54,187 nt of DNA from Candidatus Aminicenantota bacterium (GTDB lineage Bacteria; Acidobacteriota; Aminicenantia; Aminicenantales; Aminicenantaceae): positions 1 to 54,187 of the forward strand of contig SOIV01000051.1 in the NCBI GenBank assembly GCA_004377005.1, in the 5' to 3' direction. The notes beneath the pieces were generated by a model that saw only the letters and a program-made list of their open reading frames with translations, was not told where the DNA came from and did no database searches. Position numbers and translations under genes: made by a program. Below are positions 27,364 to 36,436 of this stretch, piece by piece (the stretch's first letter is position 1; the number at the start of each line of letters is the position of its first letter).

Positions 27364-27379
27364 TGGCACAGAAATTGCT
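27364..27379 (+). promoter_or_regulatory. sigma54 -24/-12 promoter for pilin gene
   Basis: TGGCAC-agaaa-TTGCT, correct GG-GC spacing, ~90 bp upstream of the pilin ATG. Confidence 0.8.
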
Positions 27380-27466
27380 AAATAAAGATTGCACATTAAA
27401 TAATGTCAAATTTAACATTTTCTGGTGGACTAGAACAATAAAGTCGCCAGAGCCAAGGAGGTTTTA

Positions 27467-28003
27467 ATGTTAAAAAAAGTAAGAGGTTTTACACTGATTG
27501 AGCTGCTTATCGTTGTGGCTATTATCGGAATTCTTGCCGCCCTTCTCATCCCCAACGCCATAACCGCCATTCAGAAAGCGAAGCAAAAAAGCACCATGAA
27601 GGATGTCGTCGTCATTTCCACAGCCATTGCAGATTATGTCACTGATAACGGAGTAGCTCCTACTCAGACAGCTGGTACTTATTCAGGCGGCGACGAGTTC
27701 TATCTTTCACTTTCTCCCTTCTACCTCAAAGTCATGCCTGTTACCGATCAGTGGGGTAATGGTTTCTATATCTATTGCAATGTTGCTGTAAATGGAAATT
27801 ATGGAATCAGTGGGGCTCTTGGAGATGATTTCTTGGTTTCTTCCTGGGGACGTGACAAGATACTGGAAAGTTTTACTTTCGATCCTAGTTCACCTGAAGT
27901 TGGAATGTATGTGGTAAGTACAGGAGCACATTTCAACAATGATTTAGTTATGTGGAATGGTTCCTGGATTCGTGCTCCAAGGACTGCTGCAGCCGGTACC
28001 TAA
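27467..28003 (+). CDS. type IV pilin / GspG-like prepilin 1
   Basis: Type III signal RGFTLIELLIVVAIIGILAALLIPN; TDQWGNGF motif. Confidence 0.88.
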   Translation: MLKKVRGFTLIELLIVVAIIGILAALLIPNAITAIQKAKQKSTMKDVVVISTAIADYVTDNGVAPTQTAGTYSGGDEFYLSLSPFYLKVMPVTDQWGNGFYIYCNVAVNGNYGISGALGDDFLVSSWGRDKILESFTFDPSSPEVGMYVVSTGAHFNNDLVMWNGSWIRAPRTAAAGT

Positions 28004-28040
28004 TTTCAAGCTAGCACTCGCTAAAGTACTTTCCAAACTT

Positions 28041-28085
28041 GGAAGAGGGCGATACATCAAGCAGTGTATCGCCCTCTTCTTTTAT
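28041..28085 (+). terminator. intrinsic terminator after prepilin 1
   Basis: GAAGAGGGCGATACA-tcaagcag-TGTATCGCCCTCTTC then TTTTAT; 15-bp perfect stem. Confidence 0.9.
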
Positions 28086-28099
28086 CTAGTAACTAAATG

Positions 28100-28282
28100 T
28101 AAGATAAACGCAATGTATATTTTTGCAATATCATTGCGAGCCCTGAAAGGGCGTGGCAATCCCATACAATAAATTGTCATTGCGAGTGACCGAAGGGAGC
28201 GTGACAATCTCATCCTATAAAGACGAGATCGCCACTTAGCTTCGCTCCTCGCGATGACAGTGGAATAATTGCGTTTGTATTA
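28100..28282. mobile_element. MITE-like element, copy 1
   Basis: Terminal inverted repeats TAAGATAAACGCAAT / ATTGCGTTTGTATTA; flanking 12-bp direct repeat TAGTAACTAAAT at 28087-28098 and 28281-28292; internal CATTGCGAG..GGCAATC units. Confidence 0.75.
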
Positions 28283-28337
28283 GTAACTAAATATAGTATA
28301 ATTTTATCTCTGGAGTTGCTCTAAAAAGAGAATTCAA

Positions 28338-28895
28338 ATGTTGAAAAAAGCAAGGGGTTTTACATTGATTGAATTGCTCATCGTTGTTGCTATCGTCGGT
28401 ATCCTCTCGGCGCTTGTCATCCCCAATGCCGTAGTTGCCATACAGAAAGCCAAGCAAAAAGAAACTATGAAGCAAATCGTCCACATCGCCACTGCCTGTG
28501 CAGATTATGTAAGCAGCATGGGATATGCTCCTGATTATGGAAATCAATCAGGTCCGCTTCAAGCTGGCAGCAACTTCGTGACTTCTATTTCTCCATTCTT
28601 TTTAAAAGTTTGCCCTATAAATGATCAATGGGGGAATCCTTTTCGAGTTTATACAGGCACAGCCATAGCCTCGGTTTACGATATTCCAGCAGAAGATGTA
28701 TATGATGATGACTTTTTAATTGTTTCCTTAGGACGTGACCGCGCAGATGGCGGTGCTGTAAATTTTACCTATCGGCCAGAAAACCTTGCATTAGGCCTTT
28801 ATCAGATCAATTCTGTGGCGGATTTCAATAATGATTTGATCAATTTGGATGGATCTTGGCTTCATGCTCCACGAATAATGTTAAGTGGTTCATGA
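28338..28895 (+). CDS. type IV pilin / GspG-like prepilin 2
   Basis: ARGFTLIELLIVVAIVGILSALVIPN; NDQWGNPFRVY. Confidence 0.88.
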   Translation: MLKKARGFTLIELLIVVAIVGILSALVIPNAVVAIQKAKQKETMKQIVHIATACADYVSSMGYAPDYGNQSGPLQAGSNFVTSISPFFLKVCPINDQWGNPFRVYTGTAIASVYDIPAEDVYDDDFLIVSLGRDRADGGAVNFTYRPENLALGLYQINSVADFNNDLINLDGSWLHAPRIMLSGS

Positions 28896-28921
28896 TTTAA
28901 ATAATTTTTTAGCTATGCAGT

Positions 28922-28954
28922 GCGGTACATTACCTAATGTGTCGCTTTTTTTTC
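28922..28954 (+). terminator. putative intrinsic terminator after prepilin 2
   Basis: GCGGTACATTA-cc-TAATGTGTCGC then TTTTTTTT. Confidence 0.7.
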
Positions 28955-29026
28955 GCCCTTCCATACTTGACTGATCCCCGCTCTCCTTTTATTCAAGGAC
29001 TTATGTTATAATCTCAGCAACAAGGA

Positions 29027-29722
29027 ATGCGAACAATTGTCCTTTTGATTATTTATACTCTTCTGACGATTCTTCTCATTCCCCTTCTTCTTTTCTGCTA
29101 CCCGATAAAGTTTGCTCAGCCTATTATCTTGATCGCCAAGTGGGCTTTTTGGATCGGGCAGAAAATATTGGGGATTCGCCTTGATGCTTCCGGAATCGAG
29201 AGAATAGATAAAAAAGTGCCCTATGTTTTTATGGCTAACCATCTGAGTTTAATCGACGGGCCTTTGCTTTTTATGCTCATTCCTCAATTTGTTAGAGTTC
29301 TCCTGAAAAAAGAAGCTTTCAGGATTCCTATTATCGGCCAGGCTATGAGGCAGGTGGGTTTTGTTTCTGTTGATAGAAAAAGTTTAAAGGGAGGAAAAAA
29401 GAGCATAGATCGAGCCACTCGCATGATAAAAGAGAAGGGCATTTCCTTCCTGATATTTCCCGAAGGCACAAGGAGTCGAGACGGGAAACTTCAGCCATTC
29501 AAGCGGGGAGGATTATTCCTGGCGGTCAACAGCCAGGTCCCCATATTTCCTGTGAGCATAAAGGGAAGCTACGCACTCCTGCCCAAGGGTTCTTTTTTTG
29601 CAAAAAAAGGAAAAGTGGACGTGATATTTCATCCGCCCGTTTCTGTTCAGGGATTTGACAGGAACAACCTCTCCCAGCTTATGGGTAAAGTCAGAAGCGT
29701 CATACAGAGTGGATTAGATTGA
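29027..29722 (+). CDS. plsC: 1-acyl-sn-glycerol-3-phosphate acyltransferase
   Basis: FMANHLSLIDG (HX4D-like variant), FPEGTRSRDGKLQPFKRGG. Confidence 0.88.
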   Translation: MRTIVLLIIYTLLTILLIPLLLFCYPIKFAQPIILIAKWAFWIGQKILGIRLDASGIERIDKKVPYVFMANHLSLIDGPLLFMLIPQFVRVLLKKEAFRIPIIGQAMRQVGFVSVDRKSLKGGKKSIDRATRMIKEKGISFLIFPEGTRSRDGKLQPFKRGGLFLAVNSQVPIFPVSIKGSYALLPKGSFFAKKGKVDVIFHPPVSVQGFDRNNLSQLMGKVRSVIQSGLD

Positions 29723-29760
29723 AAATTTTCAAGAAACTTTATTATTAGCCAGGAGGGAAG

Positions 29761-30321
29761 ATGGATTATCAAAATGTTATCGAGGAATGGAGACAAATTG
29801 CAGAAGATTTTTTTGCAGCCAGGGGTGATCTTTTCGAAAAAGTTGTGAGCCTCTCGGTCGAAAAGCTAAGAGCCGGCCATAAGATTCTGATTTTTGGTAA
29901 CGGCGGAAGCGCTGCCCAAGCTCAACATTTTGCTGCAGAGCTTGTGAATAAATTTCTAAAGGAAAGGGCTCCTATTCGAGCGATATCCTTAACCACAGAC
30001 ACTTCTTCCCTCACGTCTATCGCCAATGATATATCCTACGACTATGTCTTCAGCCGCCAGATAGAAGCCCTTGGGGATAAAGAGGATGTTGCCCTGGGCC
30101 TTTCCACAAGCGGAAACTCACCCAACGTAATGGAAGCCATGAAAGTTGCTAAAGAGAGAGGATTGTTCACCGTAGCCTTCACCGGAAAGGGAGGAGGAAA
30201 GCTCAGCTCTCTCGTTGATTATCTCCTTGATGTGTCTTCAGAGAGCACTCCCAGGATTCAGGAGGTTCATCTTCTCCTCCTTCATCTTTTAGCTGAGGAG
30301 ATAGAAAAAAGGTTGGAATAA
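29761..30321 (+). CDS. gmhA: SIS-domain phosphoheptose isomerase (GmhA/DiaA family)
   Basis: IFGNGGSAAQAQHFAAELVNKF, LGLSTSGNSPNV. Confidence 0.85.
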   Translation: MDYQNVIEEWRQIAEDFFAARGDLFEKVVSLSVEKLRAGHKILIFGNGGSAAQAQHFAAELVNKFLKERAPIRAISLTTDTSSLTSIANDISYDYVFSRQIEALGDKEDVALGLSTSGNSPNVMEAMKVAKERGLFTVAFTGKGGGKLSSLVDYLLDVSSESTPRIQEVHLLLLHLLAEEIEKRLE

Positions 30322-30327
30322 AATTCT

Positions 30328-32160
30328 TTACCTTGACCGCCAGAACCTCTCCCTGCGCGGTCTGGATTTGGATTCCCTGAACGTGATGGGCTTCTCCTCC
30401 GCAGCCGGGCTTTCAAGTACAGGTGCCTTTTCTTTTTTTTCACTTTTATCGATGCGGAAGGATCGTTCTGCTGCATAAAGAATTTCTTCTCTGAGTCCTT
30501 CGGAGGAAACTTCCTCCGTAAACTTCCGTCTACCTGCCACTAAATCCTTTATATAGTTTTGAAGCTGCTCCTCAGAGTAGAAGTTGCGGAGGGCGTATTC
30601 ATCAAGACTCTTTCCTTCGCAGAGCCTTATTTCCTTGGTTCCGAGCAGTCCTTTCTCATAGTGGTTGGTTCCCCTTAAATCCCCCCTCTGGATTTGAGCC
30701 ATAAGATTGATGGGAACACGGCTCACCTTGCGCACCAATCTTTTTTTCGTTTGACCGTTTTCTTCATGAGTTTCGATAATCTCTCCAAGCCCCCCTGTGT
30801 TGTACTGCATGAATTTGAGTTTTCCCGGGTAGTTGCTGGCCAGGGTCATGATTATTTCATAGAAGCGGTTGATTTTTTTAGCTCTGGGCCCGACGATGAA
30901 AGGATCGGTTCCGACAATGCGCACTGATTCACCGGCTTTGAGGGGCTGGCTGGCAAAGCTGTGAGTGCTTTCTCCCCAGAGATAGGCAAGCACAGCTTGT
31001 TCCGGGGTCAACTCCTGGGCAAAACTCATGATCGTATTTCTTCGAGTGATGAAAGCAAAGACAAGCCCGTCAAGTTCTTCCAGAGGAGGGAGGTTGATAG
31101 ATTTAGAGTAGATGCCAACCGTTTTTCCCTTTATCTTGACCTTGAGTTTATCACGCCTCACAACTGCCCTTCCGTTCGCCGTAAGAGTTTCATCGAGAAA
31201 ATCGACTTCCCCATCGGCTTTGATCATGACGTTTTCAAACAGCGCAGATTTGTCGGTTAGAGCGTTATACATCGCTTCCTGGCTTTCTTGTTCAACATCT
31301 GTTTTCACAAAGAAGTTGTCTTCTGTCCCCAAGGCAGATCCGTCATTCTTCAAGAAAACAATATCATCCTGGGAAACTATAGTCTTTTCGCCTTTATCAT
31401 AATCAAGCCCGAGCTTGTGGCAGGACCAGGTGGATTTTCCCGTTGCTGTCAGGCCAAACAGAAATACTCCGTAGGTTTTGAGCTTATTGTTGGAATCTCT
31501 GACCGTAACCAGCTTTGTTCCGGCGTGAAGACCGAGCATACCCAGCTCATCAGCTGACCACATGGCCTGGCGGAGAAAACCTTTTTTGTCTTCTCCCATG
31601 TAATCAGTTCCCAGAGCGACATTAATTTTTTCTTCAGGAAGAACAAGAACTTGCTGCCGCAGAAGATGCTCTTCCGGAATATGAATCATGGTGAACTCAG
31701 GGCCAGGATGCTTTCCCGGTTTGAACATGGTGTGTCCCCACATAAATCCGATGCGGTAGTTCACAAGATCTGCTTCGGAAACATAAAGATTGCAGATGGG
31801 GTTGTAGGAATCATTTTCTCCCATCTGTCTCCGGATGTGGTAGAAGGGAAGAGTTCTCAGAAGATGGAGCACCTTATCCAGCTCTTCCGGCGCCCTGGAG
31901 ATGAGAGTTTGCTGTTCTGTTGTGGGAGAAGAAAGGCGGACTGCTTCACTCCCTAAGTAAACAGTTTTCGGAGCAATCCGGCTTGATATGGCTGCCCGCC
32001 AGCCGTAGGATCCGAACTTTGTTTTCACTCCCGATGCTTTGGCTTTTGGCTCGAGCCATTTGAGGTCTACAGCTCTGATGTTCGGTCCCTTTAAGACTCG
32101 AGAGAGCTCCTCCTTGAATTTATTGTAGGCTTCCTGGTTGTGAATTCCTTTGTTATTCAT
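30328..32160 (-). CDS. divergent ATP-type phosphoenolpyruvate carboxykinase-like protein with basic C-terminal tail
   Basis: PEPCK-type P-loop FLFGLTATGKSTWS, LTPEQAVLAYLWGESTHSFAS; non-canonical kinase-2 region SQDDIVFL. Confidence 0.65.
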   Translation of the reverse strand: MNNKGIHNQEAYNKFKEELSRVLKGPNIRAVDLKWLEPKAKASGVKTKFGSYGWRAAISSRIAPKTVYLGSEAVRLSSPTTEQQTLISRAPEELDKVLHLLRTLPFYHIRRQMGENDSYNPICNLYVSEADLVNYRIGFMWGHTMFKPGKHPGPEFTMIHIPEEHLLRQQVLVLPEEKINVALGTDYMGEDKKGFLRQAMWSADELGMLGLHAGTKLVTVRDSNNKLKTYGVFLFGLTATGKSTWSCHKLGLDYDKGEKTIVSQDDIVFLKNDGSALGTEDNFFVKTDVEQESQEAMYNALTDKSALFENVMIKADGEVDFLDETLTANGRAVVRRDKLKVKIKGKTVGIYSKSINLPPLEELDGLVFAFITRRNTIMSFAQELTPEQAVLAYLWGESTHSFASQPLKAGESVRIVGTDPFIVGPRAKKINRFYEIIMTLASNYPGKLKFMQYNTGGLGEIIETHEENGQTKKRLVRKVSRVPINLMAQIQRGDLRGTNHYEKGLLGTKEIRLCEGKSLDEYALRNFYSEEQLQNYIKDLVAGRRKFTEEVSSEGLREEILYAAERSFRIDKSEKKEKAPVLESPAAEEKPITFRESKSRPRRERFWRSR

Positions 32161-32183
32161 CGGAATTATGCATTTTCTTTTAT

Positions 32184-32406
32184 TAATATAAACGCAATAT
32201 ATATTTTTACAACGTCATTGCGAACGCAGCGTGGCAAATCGTCGTTGCGAGCGCAGCGTGGCAATCTCAAGCAATAAATTGTCATTGCGAGGAGCGTAGC
32301 GACGCGGCAATCTCAACCTTTTTTATGCTGCACAGCCTGTTCCGAGCAAAGCGAAGGAATCTTCTTCGCTCCTCGCGATGACACTGGAATAATTGCGTTT
32401 GTATTA
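32184..32406. mobile_element. MITE-like element, copy 2
   Basis: 15-bp TIRs TAATATAAACGCAAT / ATTGCGTTTGTATTA (one mismatch); same internal GTCATTGCGAG..GGCAATCTC units as 28100-28282. Confidence 0.75.
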
Positions 32407-32408
32407 GA

Positions 32409-34760
32409 TTATTCTGTTTTTGGCTCATCTGTCACAATTTTTTTGAGGTCATCTACTGAAGCCTTTCCGCTGTTAAAGAGGTAACAGGAACTGCTCTCGA
32501 GAAGACGCTCGAAAAAATTCCTCTGAAGTTCCATCTTTTCAGGGGTTGTGAGCAAAAGATGGGGATTGAAAAAAGGCTGGCTTTTAGAGGGACTGAGACC
32601 GCGCGTTAGTCCCAGGCTCTGTCCGGATTCGAGAATGCGCAGGGCATCCTCAACCTGGACTTCCACTACTGGGGGAGAGACAGTATCATAGCGGAGGATG
32701 AATACCCAGCGGAGAGAAGTTCTCTTAACGTGCATTGCCGGTCCCTCGATCCAATAAGGATCAAGAAGAGCATGGGAATCTTTGGAGGCTTTATAGCAAT
32801 AGGGGGAGCCGCGGTCAAGACGGCAGTCGTCAATGCGAAGGCATTCTGCATCCTGGCAGTCTTCCTTGAGCGTAATTACGTTTTCACATTTACTTGAGTC
32901 GAAAAGAGGAGCTAAGCGAGGATAGGATTCAACCGTGTTTGTCGGGAAAAAAAGCTTTCTTTCGACAGAATCAGCCAGGGCTGGGCCTCCTGCCAAGCGG
33001 ACGAAGATGATGTCGTTGGAGTGCAAGCGCAATCTTTTATCTTGAAGAAGAGCGAAGAAAAGTTCAGTCTTTTTTGTTCCTTTTGGCCCGATCAGGACGA
33101 GACCGCTTCCGTCAATTTCAGCCGACATTCCCCGGATAGTGTGGACATTAAAGAGCTTTTCGGAGACGTCCATGACAAGACCGAGAGCCAGACTGCGCAG
33201 AGAAACGTAATTGTCTGTGTTGACGAGCACGCCTGTGTTTGTTTCTGAGTTATAGAAAGAGTGCGGTTCGCGTCCTGTTATTCCGTCGACAGCGTATATG
33301 ATGCCGTGGGGTTCCAGGTCTGCTTCAAGTTGAGCCGGGTACCAGTTTTCGATCCAGAAATCATTGAGATGGGAGACATTCGTGCGCAGCTGAACAATGA
33401 CGCCGTTGATGTTGGCGTTCCATTCATAATAGTTTTCGTAGCTGAGATGGCTTTCCATTTCAGCGATCAGAGCATCCTTCATTTTGACAGGGATTGAGGA
33501 ATCTACGGGCACTGATTTTTTTCTTCGTGTTATCGTATTGTCTAAAGATATGCGCTTGATTTTTTTGGCTGTTTTAAGGTTTGAGAGGGCCTGTGTGATC
33601 CTGTCCATACCTTTTTCCAGGTTTTCCATGGAAGTTGCGTATGAAATACGGATATAATCATCGGCACCAAAGGAATCTCCTGGAACTATAGCTACTAAAG
33701 CCTCTTTTAGAAGATAATAAGCCATGCCGTAAGAGTTTCGAATCTGGACATTGTTGAATTCTTTATCATAATAAGAGGAGAGATTCGGAAAAAGATAGAA
33801 TGCTCCCTGTGGTTTGAAACAGGAGAGATGAGGGATTCTCTGAAGCCTCATCAAGAGATAATTTCTCCGTCTCTGAAACTCAGATGTCATTTTGGAAACT
33901 TCATGCTGGGGACCGGTCAAGGCTTCTAAACTCGCCTTTTGAGAGATCGAGCAGGCATTGGAGGTGGTGTGGCTCTGGATTTTGGCCATGCCATTGATTA
34001 TTTCTGCAGGGCCGGCTGCATATCCTATTCGCCATCCAGTCATGGAGTAAGATTTTGAGACTCCGTTGACGATAGCTGTTTTCTTTTTTATTTCCTCTCC
34101 CAGGGAAGCGAAGCTAACAAAACGAAAGTCATCATAGACGATTTTTTCATAGATTTCATCAGTGATAACGAAGATATCTTCTTCCATAACTACGTCCGCC
34201 AAGGCTTCAAGGTCGCGTTTTTCGTAGGCTGCTCCTGTGGGATTGGAGGGATTGTTCAGTATCAAAGCCTTGGTGGCAGGGGAGATGGCAGACTTTAGCT
34301 GATCTGGCGTCAGAAGAAATCCGTCTTCCTCCTTGGTAGGGATTATTACAACTTTGCCTTTAGCGAGTGAGACTGAATGGGGATAGGTTACCCAGTAGGG
34401 AGCCGGGATGATGACTTCTTGGCCTTCATCAATCAGCGCTTGAACGAGATGGTAAAGCGAGCTCTTTGCTCCTGAGGAGACGATGATTTCATCCATAGCA
34501 TATGTGAGGCCAAAATCTTGTTTCATGCGGTTTATGATCGCTTCTTTCAGCGCTGGAATTCCGTCGTTTGCCGTATACTTGGTAAAATTTTGCTCAATGG
34601 CCTGGATTCCAGCCGCTTTTACATTATCAGGAGTGGAAAAGTCTGGCTCTCCCACACTGAGGTCAACAACGTCTATTCCCTCGGCTTTCATTGCCTTGGC
34701 TTTGGCTGATATTTTAAGAGTGGGAGATATGCCGATTTGACTAGCTTTTTCTGATATCAT
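32409..34760 (-). CDS. class I/II aminotransferase (aspartate aminotransferase-like) fused to a C-terminal PEPCK/HPr-kinase-like domain
   Basis: N-terminal AAT motifs (NNPSNPTGA, SKSYSMTGWRIGY); C-terminal P-loop-like LIGPKGTKKTELFFALL. Confidence 0.8.
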   Translation of the reverse strand: MISEKASQIGISPTLKISAKAKAMKAEGIDVVDLSVGEPDFSTPDNVKAAGIQAIEQNFTKYTANDGIPALKEAIINRMKQDFGLTYAMDEIIVSSGAKSSLYHLVQALIDEGQEVIIPAPYWVTYPHSVSLAKGKVVIIPTKEEDGFLLTPDQLKSAISPATKALILNNPSNPTGAAYEKRDLEALADVVMEEDIFVITDEIYEKIVYDDFRFVSFASLGEEIKKKTAIVNGVSKSYSMTGWRIGYAAGPAEIINGMAKIQSHTTSNACSISQKASLEALTGPQHEVSKMTSEFQRRRNYLLMRLQRIPHLSCFKPQGAFYLFPNLSSYYDKEFNNVQIRNSYGMAYYLLKEALVAIVPGDSFGADDYIRISYATSMENLEKGMDRITQALSNLKTAKKIKRISLDNTITRRKKSVPVDSSIPVKMKDALIAEMESHLSYENYYEWNANINGVIVQLRTNVSHLNDFWIENWYPAQLEADLEPHGIIYAVDGITGREPHSFYNSETNTGVLVNTDNYVSLRSLALGLVMDVSEKLFNVHTIRGMSAEIDGSGLVLIGPKGTKKTELFFALLQDKRLRLHSNDIIFVRLAGGPALADSVERKLFFPTNTVESYPRLAPLFDSSKCENVITLKEDCQDAECLRIDDCRLDRGSPYCYKASKDSHALLDPYWIEGPAMHVKRTSLRWVFILRYDTVSPPVVEVQVEDALRILESGQSLGLTRGLSPSKSQPFFNPHLLLTTPEKMELQRNFFERLLESSSCYLFNSGKASVDDLKKIVTDEPKTE

Positions 34761-34787
34761 GACTGACCTACTTTTCCTGGGGAATGA

Positions 34788-36194
34788 TTATTCTTCTTCT
34801 TTCTCTTCAGACGTGAGTTTCTCTTTGAAATATTTCTTCAGGTCAACCCCTGTCAGGGACTTGACTACCTCTGGCATTTGAGCCAGAATTTCTGCTACTT
34901 GGGCGGTGATTTTTGAAGTACCCAGGCCTTTATCTCCTCCGACAATCACAATTTTATCAACCTTGGAAAGAGGTTCGGAGACGGCCTTGGTCAATTCAGG
35001 GAGGACTTTAAGATAAGTATCAAAGAGAGCAGCCTTGTCGTACTTTTCCCAGGCTTGAGCTTTTTTCAGCATTGTTTCAGCCTCGGCTAAACCTCGTTGC
35101 TTGAGCTCTTCGGCTGCAGCAGTACCTTCGAGTTTTGTCGCTTCTGATTTTCCCCTGGCTTCAGCCAGGATGCGGTATTCTTCTGCCTCTGCTTCGGCTT
35201 TTAGCTGGTATTTGCGGGCGTCAGAAGGTTTGATAACGCTGGACTCAAGCTCTTTCTGCTTACGGCCGATTTCTAAATCCTCTATCTTTATGGATTGTTC
35301 CTTTTCTATGATCTTTACTTTGGCTTCTTCTTTTTTTATTTCCTGGTCGATACGGAAGCGCTCAAGTTCATAGGAGAGGTCTGCTTGTGCTTTTTTCTGG
35401 TTGACCAGAGCCTGCGACTCGGCCTTTTTGCCCTCGTTTTCCCACTCGGCCTTGGCGATGAGGGCTGCGGCAGCTAGGCGGGCCACTTCTGCTTCCTTTC
35501 GAGCTTCTGAAGATTTGACCACGGCTTGCTTTTCTGTTTCTGCTTCTGCGATTGTAGCGTCTCGTTTGGCTGCAGCTATCTGTGGCTTTCCGAGGGCATC
35601 GAGGTATCCCTGGGTGTCGCTTATGTCTTTAAGGGCAAAGGACATCATGACCAGACCCATCAGGGCAAAGTCTTTATGAGCAGCCTGGATCACTTTTGAT
35701 GAAAATTCGTGTCTTGCCGTATAAATTTCTTCCACGGTCATGGCACCTATAACCTCTCTCATCTTTCCCTCTAGGATTGTCATGGCGACATCCTTGATGC
35801 CTTCTTTTCCTAACCCCAAAAATTGCTCTGCTGCCAGGCGAATAGAGTGGTCAGAGGAATCTATCTTGACCTGAGCAGTGGATTCAGCCATGAGGGGAAC
35901 TCCTCCTCGGGTGAGAACTTCTGGGGTTTTAATGTTCAAGGTGATCACTTCCATGGGCAAGATGTCTACGGTTTCAATGAAAGGCAAGACAAAAGTGCCC
36001 CCTCCTAGACGATAGCGATAGCCGACTTTTCTCTTTGTTCCATCAGGGGCGATCACTGTTTTCTTTCTTCCTCCAGAAATAATAAGAGCTTGATTGGGGC
36101 CGACTTTTCGATACTGTTTGGCCGTGAGGAGGATTATTAAGGCTAATAAAATAAGTATGATGCCTAATATGATCAGCTTGGTTATGATGGTCAT
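34788..36194 (-). CDS. SPFH/flotillin-family membrane protein
   Basis: N-terminal TM, SPFH domain, long Ala/Glu coiled coil (AEAETEKQAVVKSSEARKEAEV). Confidence 0.85.
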   Translation of the reverse strand: MTIITKLIILGIILILLALIILLTAKQYRKVGPNQALIISGGRKKTVIAPDGTKRKVGYRYRLGGGTFVLPFIETVDILPMEVITLNIKTPEVLTRGGVPLMAESTAQVKIDSSDHSIRLAAEQFLGLGKEGIKDVAMTILEGKMREVIGAMTVEEIYTARHEFSSKVIQAAHKDFALMGLVMMSFALKDISDTQGYLDALGKPQIAAAKRDATIAEAETEKQAVVKSSEARKEAEVARLAAAALIAKAEWENEGKKAESQALVNQKKAQADLSYELERFRIDQEIKKEEAKVKIIEKEQSIKIEDLEIGRKQKELESSVIKPSDARKYQLKAEAEAEEYRILAEARGKSEATKLEGTAAAEELKQRGLAEAETMLKKAQAWEKYDKAALFDTYLKVLPELTKAVSEPLSKVDKIVIVGGDKGLGTSKITAQVAEILAQMPEVVKSLTGVDLKKYFKEKLTSEEKEEE

Positions 36195-36374
36195 AATAAC
36201 CTCCTTGGAATTAAGCCTCTCGAGATAAGGCAGGATTTTGATGAATTATTCATAATTATAAATACTTGCTTGTTTTTCTTAAAATCCTTTGATAGCGGAA
36301 ATGTTATATTGAAGAGTTATTATTGTCAAGAAGGCACTCTCTTAAGTACGCATATCAAATTCCCCTATTTCGAA

Positions 36375-36397
36375 AAAATGGGGCCAGGCCCCATTTT
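36375..36397. repeat. perfect palindrome (REP-like)
   Basis: AAAATGGGGCC-A-GGCCCCATTTT. Confidence 0.75.
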
Positions 36398-36436
36398 CTC
36401 TTCGCTAAGTAAAATTTGTTCCTGATAAAAGGCGGG

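Noticed and set aside
28100-32406. CATTGCGAG units as a CRISPR array
   Set aside because: Units are irregularly spaced, mixed in orientation and bounded by terminal inverted repeats, which fits a MITE-like element and not CRISPR.
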